From positions 42,087 through 106,086 of the forward strand of contig JAGWBY010000002.1 in the NCBI GenBank assembly GCA_021295675.1: DNA of 64,000 nucleotides, written 5' to 3'. Shown here piece by piece: positions 59,237 to 64,000 of this stretch. Under the pieces are notes generated by a model, which saw only the letters and a program-made list of their open reading frames with translations, made no database searches and was not told where the DNA came from. The position numbers and the translations under genes were made by a program. Within the stretch, counting starts at the first letter, position 1. Each line of letters opens with the position of its first letter. The stretch is from Candidatus Latescibacterota bacterium (GTDB lineage Bacteria; Latescibacterota; UBA2968; UBA8231).

Positions 59237-61505
59237 AAAAGCGAAAAATGTGGTGGTGCTCGGCGCTGGAGTCATGGGAGGGCAAATCGCGGCTCTGCTC
59301 GCCTGTGCGGGCCACAAGGTGCATCTCCTCGATTTGCCGTTGGAAGGAGATGAAGTGGGCCGTGCGCGTCAGGGGTTGGAGAAAGCCCTCGCGAGCCGAC
59401 CTCCCGCTTTCTATCTAGCGGAGATGGCCCAACGCATCCAGCTAGGGAGTTTAGAGGATTTAGCCTGCGTTGGAGAGGCCGATTGGGTCATCGAAGCCGT
59501 AGTAGAAGAAAGTGCGCCCAAGCAGGCACTGCTGGCCCGGCTGGAGCCGTACCTGCACGACGGATTAGTCATCAGTAGCAATACCTCGGGGCTATCTATC
59601 GCCGAGTTGGCGCACGGCAGGTCGCCGGAGTTTTGCCGCCGCTTTCTCGGGGTGCATTTCTTCAATCCGCCGCGCTACATGAAGTTAGTCGAGGTCATCC
59701 CCGGGCCTGATACCGATCCGGCCATCGTTCAGCAGATGGTGGATTTTCTCACTGGGGAGTTGGGCAAGGGTGTGGTCCGCGGCCAAGACACGCCTAATTT
59801 CATCGGCAATCGCCTATGGATTTTTGCCGCCTGCGACATGCTACAGAGGATAGAGCGGGACGGGCTAGGCGTGGCAGAAGTTGACGCGCTGACCGGCCCT
59901 CTGATGGGACGCCCCCCAAGCGCGACCTTGCGCGTCTGCGACATCGTGGGCTTGGACACGGTCGCGCACGTGGCTGAGAGCAGCTACCAAGGATTGCCGG
60001 CGGATCCGTGGCGGTCGCTTTTTGCTCTGCCAGCATTTTATCGGCGCATGTTAGAGGAGAATCTGCTCGGAGCCAAGGTCAATGCCGGGTTTTATCGCAA
60101 GGCCGAGACGGGCATTGAGGCCCTCAATTGGGATACTTTCGCCTATCAACCCGTGCAAAAGGCGGAGTTGGGTACCTTGGAATCGGCGTTGAGCGAGCGT
60201 TCCCCGGCGCGCCGCCTCCGTGCCTTATGGGACGATTCGGGTCCGTGGGGGCAGTTGGGGAGGGCTCATCTCTCGGCTGTGCTGGCCTACGCCGCCGAGC
60301 ATGCAGCCGACATTGCCGGCGATATCGTCCAAATCGATCAGGCGATGCGCTGGGGATTTAACTGGGCGCTAGGGCCATTTGAATTGTGGGATCTCTTCGG
60401 CGTCGAAGAAGTCGTCGGCACTCTGACAGCCAACCAACAGCGCGTCCCCGACCTCGCCGCCCAATTGCTCGCCGCAGGTGAAATGCACTTTTACGGGGAG
60501 CAGAGCACGTTCTCACCGACTCGGTTGCAGCACGAAAGTTGGAAACCACCGGCAGACGATTGGGATAAACTTGCTGCCGAGCGAACTATCTGGTCCAATG
60601 ATGGAGCGTACTTGGTCGAGCTAGACGAGGGACTGGGAGCGCTGGTTTTCAGCGGTAAGATGAACGCCTTGGGGCCAGCGGCCCTAGAAGCTGTCCACCA
60701 CGCGGTGGATACAGGTCCCTTTACCGGCTTGATGCTCGTCGGTGCTGGCTCCTTGTTCTCGGTCGGTGCCGACTTGAAGCACGTGGCCAAGCTCGTCGAT
60801 GCGAACGACTGGGCGGGGCTAGAAGCGTTTGTCGCTGCCTTCCAAGAGGCCGTGCAGGCGTTGCGCTACGCGCCTTTCCCGGTCGTCGCAGCTCTCCGCG
60901 GCTTGGCGCTGGGAGGCGGGTGCGAGTTTGCCTTGGGTGCCACTGGGCGCGTGGCGACGGCTGAGCTACGCATGGGCTTGGTGGAGACCAAGGTCGGCTT
61001 GATCCCCGGCAGCGGTGGTTGTATGGAGATGGCGCGGCGGGGAGCAGGCGACATAGAATCCGCGTTTGAGACGATTTTTGCCGGAAATTTCAGCGATAAC
61101 GCCTTCCAGGCCCAAGCGTGGGGTCTCCTCGGTGCTGACGACGAGATTGCCTTTGCCGAGGGCCAACTCTTAAAGCGGGCTGTAGCTAAATTGCACAGCC
61201 TGCTTGCCGCAGGCTACTGCGCTGGCGTGCCGGATGGAGTAGAAGTCGCTGGAGACGAAGGACTGGCACTTTTGCACGAGCGCCTAGACGAAGGCAGGGC
61301 TGCTGGGCAGCTCAGCGAGCATGACCTAGTCGTAGGGCATGGTCTGGCACGGGTGCTTACAGGAGGAGGAGGAGCGCGTCGTCAAGTAGAGGAGCGAGAC
61401 TTGCTCGATTTGGAACGCGAGGTCTTTTTGCAGTTGTGCAGCACCGAGCGCACGCGAGAGCGCATCGCGCACATGCTACACACGGGCAAACCATTGAGAA
61501 ATTGA
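59226..61505 (+). CDS. 3-hydroxyacyl-CoA dehydrogenase/enoyl-CoA hydratase (FadN-like domain order)
   Basis: 759 residues. N-terminal dehydrogenase: Rossmann VVLGAGVMGGQIAALLAC, EAVVEES, SNTSGLSI, FLGVHFFNPPRYMKLVEVIPG, FIGNRLWIF. Dehydrogenase C-terminal repeats lie at ~190-415. The hydratase is C-terminal (~455-759): oxyanion region ALRGLALGGGCEFALG and catalytic GLVETKVGLIPGSGG. This dehydrogenase-first order matches Bacillus FadN and is opposite to FadB/FadJ. It carries two steps of beta-oxidation. No thiolase or acyl-CoA dehydrogenase is beside it; the next gene is an HpaB/4HB-CoA-dehydratase-family protein. Confidence 0.92.
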   Translation: MANKKAKNVVVLGAGVMGGQIAALLACAGHKVHLLDLPLEGDEVGRARQGLEKALASRPPAFYLAEMAQRIQLGSLEDLACVGEADWVIEAVVEESAPKQALLARLEPYLHDGLVISSNTSGLSIAELAHGRSPEFCRRFLGVHFFNPPRYMKLVEVIPGPDTDPAIVQQMVDFLTGELGKGVVRGQDTPNFIGNRLWIFAACDMLQRIERDGLGVAEVDALTGPLMGRPPSATLRVCDIVGLDTVAHVAESSYQGLPADPWRSLFALPAFYRRMLEENLLGAKVNAGFYRKAETGIEALNWDTFAYQPVQKAELGTLESALSERSPARRLRALWDDSGPWGQLGRAHLSAVLAYAAEHAADIAGDIVQIDQAMRWGFNWALGPFELWDLFGVEEVVGTLTANQQRVPDLAAQLLAAGEMHFYGEQSTFSPTRLQHESWKPPADDWDKLAAERTIWSNDGAYLVELDEGLGALVFSGKMNALGPAALEAVHHAVDTGPFTGLMLVGAGSLFSVGADLKHVAKLVDANDWAGLEAFVAAFQEAVQALRYAPFPVVAALRGLALGGGCEFALGATGRVATAELRMGLVETKVGLIPGSGGCMEMARRGAGDIESAFETIFAGNFSDNAFQAQAWGLLGADDEIAFAEGQLLKRAVAKLHSLLAAGYCAGVPDGVEVAGDEGLALLHERLDEGRAAGQLSEHDLVVGHGLARVLTGGGGARRQVEERDLLDLEREVFLQLCSTERTRERIAHMLHTGKPLRN

Positions 61506-61521
61506 AAGAGAAGGGGATTCT

Positions 61522-62964
61522 ATGGGCTTGCGTAGTGCCGCCGAATTTAAAGAGGGCTTGCGCGATGGGCGCGAAGTGTACCATCGGGGAGAGCGGGTCG
61601 AGGACGTGACCACACACGACGACTTGGGGATCGGGGTTGATCACGTCGCCTTGGATTTTGAATTGGCTGAGGATCCAGAGCACCGCGATCTGATGACTTG
61701 GATGGATGAAGAACTGGGCGAATTCGTCAGTCGCTATTTTAAGATTCCGCTAGATGCCGAGGATTTACTCAACCGACGCGAGATGATTGAGCGTTCGACG
61801 CGGCTGGGCAACAGCGTAGTGCTGCTAATCAAGGAAATTGGCACCGACGCGCTCTTCGCTCTCGACTTAGTCTCCGACCATTTGGACAAAAATGCCGGTG
61901 GACAATACAACGCGCGCGTGCAAGCCTTCCACCGCGCGTGCAAGCAGCGCGACCTGAGCTTGGCCGTGGCCCAAACCGATGTAAAAGGCGATCGCAGTCT
62001 CTTGCCCTCGCAGCAAGCGCACCCCGACTACTATGTCCACATTGTCGAGGAGCGAAGCGATGGGATCGTGGTGCGGGGGGCCAAAGCCCATACGACATGT
62101 GCCCCGTATGTCGATGAACTCATCGTCTTGCCGACCCGTGCGCTCAAAGAGGAGGACGCAGCCTATGCGGTTGCCTTTGCAACGCCAGTCAATGCGCCGG
62201 GGCTCAAGCTGATCGCCAGCCCCTTTGGCTCGCCACCGGTGAGCCAGTTTCACCATCCGGTCAGTTCCGAGCACCGCATGATCGATACGCTGACGATATT
62301 CGACGATGTCTTTATTCCCAACGAACGCGTCTTCCTCAAAGGGGAATGGCAATACGCCGGGCCGCTGGCCAACGCCTTCGTCGAATTCCATCGCTTTACG
62401 GCCGCCTCGTACAAACCGCCGCTCTGCGACCTCTTTATCGGAGCAGCGGCGCTCCTAGCCCACTATAACGGCATCGCCAAGGCTGGCCACGTGCGCGAGA
62501 AACTGACCAAGCTCATCACCTATGCCGAGACCGTTCGCGGGCTGACCTTGGCCGCGGCCCACGATTGCCGCATCGCTGTAAACGGCACGGCCGTGCCCAA
62601 TATCGTCTTTACCAACTTAGCCAAATTCCACTTTGCCAATAACTATCATCAAGCTGTGTCTTGGGTCCAGGATATTGCCGGAGGGTTGGTGGTCACTGGG
62701 CCGTCGGAAGAGGATCTGGCCAATCCCGAGACCAAGGGCTATATCGAACACTTCTTAGGCGGTGGGAGCGGCGTCGATGCTGAGGCGCGGCTGAAGGCAA
62801 TCAACTTGGTACGCGACCTGACGGCTTCAACCTTTGGTGGTTACAACGAGCTACTGGCCATTCACGCCGAAGGCTCATTGGAAACCCAGAAAATCACCAT
62901 TCTGCGCGATTACGACGTCGAGCGCTGTGTCCGGCTGGCCCAAGAAGCTATCGGCATAGATTGA
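61522..62964 (+). CDS. HpaB / 4-hydroxybutyryl-CoA dehydratase superfamily flavoprotein
   Basis: 480 residues. FAD-binding signature AVAQTDVKGDRSLLPSQ, ERSDGIVVRGAKAHTTCAPYVDELIVLP, FDDVFIPNERVFL and a helical C-terminal third (LITYAETVRGLTLAAAHDC, IEHFLGGGSGV). The family covers 4-hydroxyphenylacetate 3-monooxygenase and 4-hydroxybutyryl-CoA dehydratase. The dehydratase's two N-terminal cluster cysteines (expected near residue 99-103) are absent (the stretch is NSVVLLIKEIG), so I do not call it AbfD. Residues H and C in FHRFTAASYKPPLC could still be of interest. Following a FadN-like gene by 16 bases, it may act on a CoA-linked or phenolic substrate. Confidence 0.75.
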   Translation: MGLRSAAEFKEGLRDGREVYHRGERVEDVTTHDDLGIGVDHVALDFELAEDPEHRDLMTWMDEELGEFVSRYFKIPLDAEDLLNRREMIERSTRLGNSVVLLIKEIGTDALFALDLVSDHLDKNAGGQYNARVQAFHRACKQRDLSLAVAQTDVKGDRSLLPSQQAHPDYYVHIVEERSDGIVVRGAKAHTTCAPYVDELIVLPTRALKEEDAAYAVAFATPVNAPGLKLIASPFGSPPVSQFHHPVSSEHRMIDTLTIFDDVFIPNERVFLKGEWQYAGPLANAFVEFHRFTAASYKPPLCDLFIGAAALLAHYNGIAKAGHVREKLTKLITYAETVRGLTLAAAHDCRIAVNGTAVPNIVFTNLAKFHFANNYHQAVSWVQDIAGGLVVTGPSEEDLANPETKGYIEHFLGGGSGVDAEARLKAINLVRDLTASTFGGYNELLAIHAEGSLETQKITILRDYDVERCVRLAQEAIGID

Positions 62965-62996
62965 GCCAAAATCAAACAGTTAGGAAACAAAAAGAG

Positions 62997-63025
62997 TTGA
63001 TTATATAAATTTAGAACCCTATATT
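62997..63025 (+). promoter_or_regulatory. Sigma-70-type promoter for the sigma factor gene
   Basis: TTGATT (62997-63002), 17-base spacer, TATATT (63020-63025). It predicts a transcript start near 63032 and a leader of ~150 bases containing two hairpins. Confidence 0.65.
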
Positions 63026-63042
63026 AAGCTGCATCCTCTATG

Positions 63043-63094
63043 CGGTTTATTCAAAACCGTTTTCCTTTCGGATGTATTTCCCCCACATCCGAAA
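63043..63094 (+). promoter_or_regulatory. Two hairpins in the 5' leader of the sigma factor gene
   Basis: CGGTTT (63043-63048) pairs with AAACCG (63054-63059). TTTCGGATGT (63066-63075) pairs perfectly over ten bases with ACATCCGAAA (63085-63094) around a C-rich loop. No T-run follows the second, so it is not a classic terminator. It could regulate translation or stability of the sigma mRNA. The remaining leader to 63183 shows no gene. Confidence 0.5.
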
Positions 63095-63183
63095 CTCCCT
63101 GCTCTTCCATATTAGGTACCATCATAGCTTAATGCAGCCAAGAGTCCCCATACTGGCTCATTAGCAACAGGAGGCGTCAAGTT

Positions 63184-64000
63184 ATGACTACCTTGCAGAC
63201 CGATTCTATCGTCGATCAGTATTTCCACGAGGAGGACGAAGTGGCCATCGCCCAGCAAATAAAAGAGGGCGATGAAGAGGCTTTATCCGATTTAGTTAAA
63301 GCCAACCTGCGCTTTGTCGTAAGCGTGGCGAAGCAATATCAGAATCTGGGCTTGCCGCTTTCGGATCTGATCAATGAGGGGAACTTGGGGCTTATCATCG
63401 CCGCCAAGCGCTTTGACGGCACGAAGGGCTTCAAGTTCATTTCCTATGCCGTGTGGTGGGTCCGCCAGTCGATCCTGCAAGCGTTGGCCAATCAGTCGCG
63501 CATCGTGCGGTTGCCGCTAAATCGCATCGGCGAACTGACGCGCATCAATAGGGTGCTCAACAAGCTCGAACAGGGGCTAGGGCGTCCCCCAGAAGTAGAG
63601 GAAATAGCCGAAGAACTAGAGGTCGAACCCGGTGATATGGAACTCCTGTTGCGATTGGCTCAGAGACCCGTTTCGCTGGAGATGCCCTGCGACGAATCCG
63701 AACCGGATCGCTGTTTCGGCGATCTGATTCCCGACTACAGTCAGCCGCCCAGTGACGAGGCCCTCTCCAGCGACGAGCTCAAAGAGGAAATTTACAACGC
63801 CATGCATGCCCTGACCGAGGGCGAGGCGCGCGTCCTGAAAATGTATTACGGCTTGGATGGACACGAGCCGATGACTTTGGAGAAAATCGGGGCCTATGTC
63901 GGACGCACGCGGGAGCGGGTGCGGCAAATCAAGGAAAAGGCCCTGCAGAAGCTCCGCCATCCCGCTCGTTGCGATTCTCTCAAGGAGTACTACGCGGACT
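63184..64000 (+). CDS. rpoD: RNA polymerase sigma factor, primary (RpoD-like) type, 3' end at window edge
   Basis: 272 complete codons, open at the window end and probably almost complete. Region 1.2 start (DSIVDQYF, EVAIAQQIKEGDEEALSDLVKANLRFVVSVA), region 2 (LGLPLSDLINEGNLGLIIAAKRFD, KFISYAVWWVRQSI), region 3 (LTRINRVLNKLEQGLGRPPEVEEIAEEL) and region 4 (RVLKMYYGLDG, LEKIGAYVGRTRERVRQIKEKALQKLR). Like Bacteroidota primary sigmas it lacks region 1.1. AGGAGG lies ahead of the ATG. It could be the primary factor or a close alternative. Confidence 0.9.
   Translation, partial: MTTLQTDSIVDQYFHEEDEVAIAQQIKEGDEEALSDLVKANLRFVVSVAKQYQNLGLPLSDLINEGNLGLIIAAKRFDGTKGFKFISYAVWWVRQSILQALANQSRIVRLPLNRIGELTRINRVLNKLEQGLGRPPEVEEIAEELEVEPGDMELLLRLAQRPVSLEMPCDESEPDRCFGDLIPDYSQPPSDEALSSDELKEEIYNAMHALTEGEARVLKMYYGLDGHEPMTLEKIGAYVGRTRERVRQIKEKALQKLRHPARCDSLKEYYAD

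Noticed and set aside
61522..62964. 4-hydroxybutyryl-CoA dehydratase (AbfD)
   Set aside because: The superfamily pattern fits but the two N-terminal cluster cysteines are absent, so the specific name is not supported.

Overview
The window reads as bacterial chromosome from a Gram-negative, FCB-superphylum-like organism; Latescibacterota or a relative is my best guess. The basis is secreted proteins with C-terminal sorting-type tails (QNYPNPFN type-A-like tails and T/SPNGDGVND FlgD/CHU_C-like tails), a short primary-type sigma factor without region 1.1, CRTAC1/UnbV and PQQ-type secreted proteins, a Wzi-like outer-membrane barrel, and frequent TTG/GTG starts. This placement is inference; no rRNA is present. 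I saw no prophage, insertion sequence or CRISPR array.

Layout. 1-9669 (+): four tandem paralogues of a large secreted discoidin-type protein (the first cut by the window edge), then a polytopic membrane protein with a TPR tail, apparently one operon. 9681-16799 (-): a CRTAC1-like lipoprotein and two PQQ-sugar-dehydrogenase-like secreted paralogues, one carrying an extra diheme module. 16846-17458 (-): a VapBC-type toxin-antitoxin pair. 17606-23604 (-): miaB, mtaB, a UvrD/PcrA helicase and a frameshifted mltG. 23873-25587 (+): an ABC exporter. 25590-27431 (-): DUF420-like protein, tRNA-Thr(CGT), ftsA. 27770-30293 (+): ssb, a phospholipase-C-like protein and a frameshifted antiporter-like gene. 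30279-31544 (-): enolase. 31566-37383 (+): a surface-glycan cassette (Wzi-like, GT2, radical SAM, GT2) followed by nth. 37380-40168: a USP-USP-EIIA fusion (-), an SDR epimerase (+) and a degenerate receiver (-). 40316-43293 (+): an M20 hydrolase/isomerase/D-amino-acid aminotransferase operon behind a near-consensus sigma-70 promoter. 43374-46282 (-): a broken aldehyde dehydrogenase and a sodium:solute symporter. 46483-51231 (+): a phage-shock-like envelope-stress operon. 51320-64000 (+): housekeeping and stress genes (NifU-like, SOD, peroxiredoxin, FolE, KamA, RNase Y, Dxr, QueD, a FadN-like protein, an HpaB-family flavoprotein and a sigma factor running to the window edge).

The most interesting system is the phage-shock-like operon. 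A sigma-54 type promoter precedes pspA, then a membrane-anchored winged-helix protein, two tandem small membrane/coiled-coil proteins that look like PspB analogues, a TPR-containing soluble histidine kinase and an NtrC-family sigma-54 activator with an intact receiver. This looks like a two-component-controlled Psp module that encodes its own activator. Its function is inferred from architecture.

At least three genes (mltG, the antiporter-like gene, the aldehyde dehydrogenase) and perhaps a fourth (the winged-helix gene) carry frame breaks. Two look like losses of about 20 bases and one lies on a run of eight A. Read-level checks would separate true pseudogenes or slippage from assembly error.
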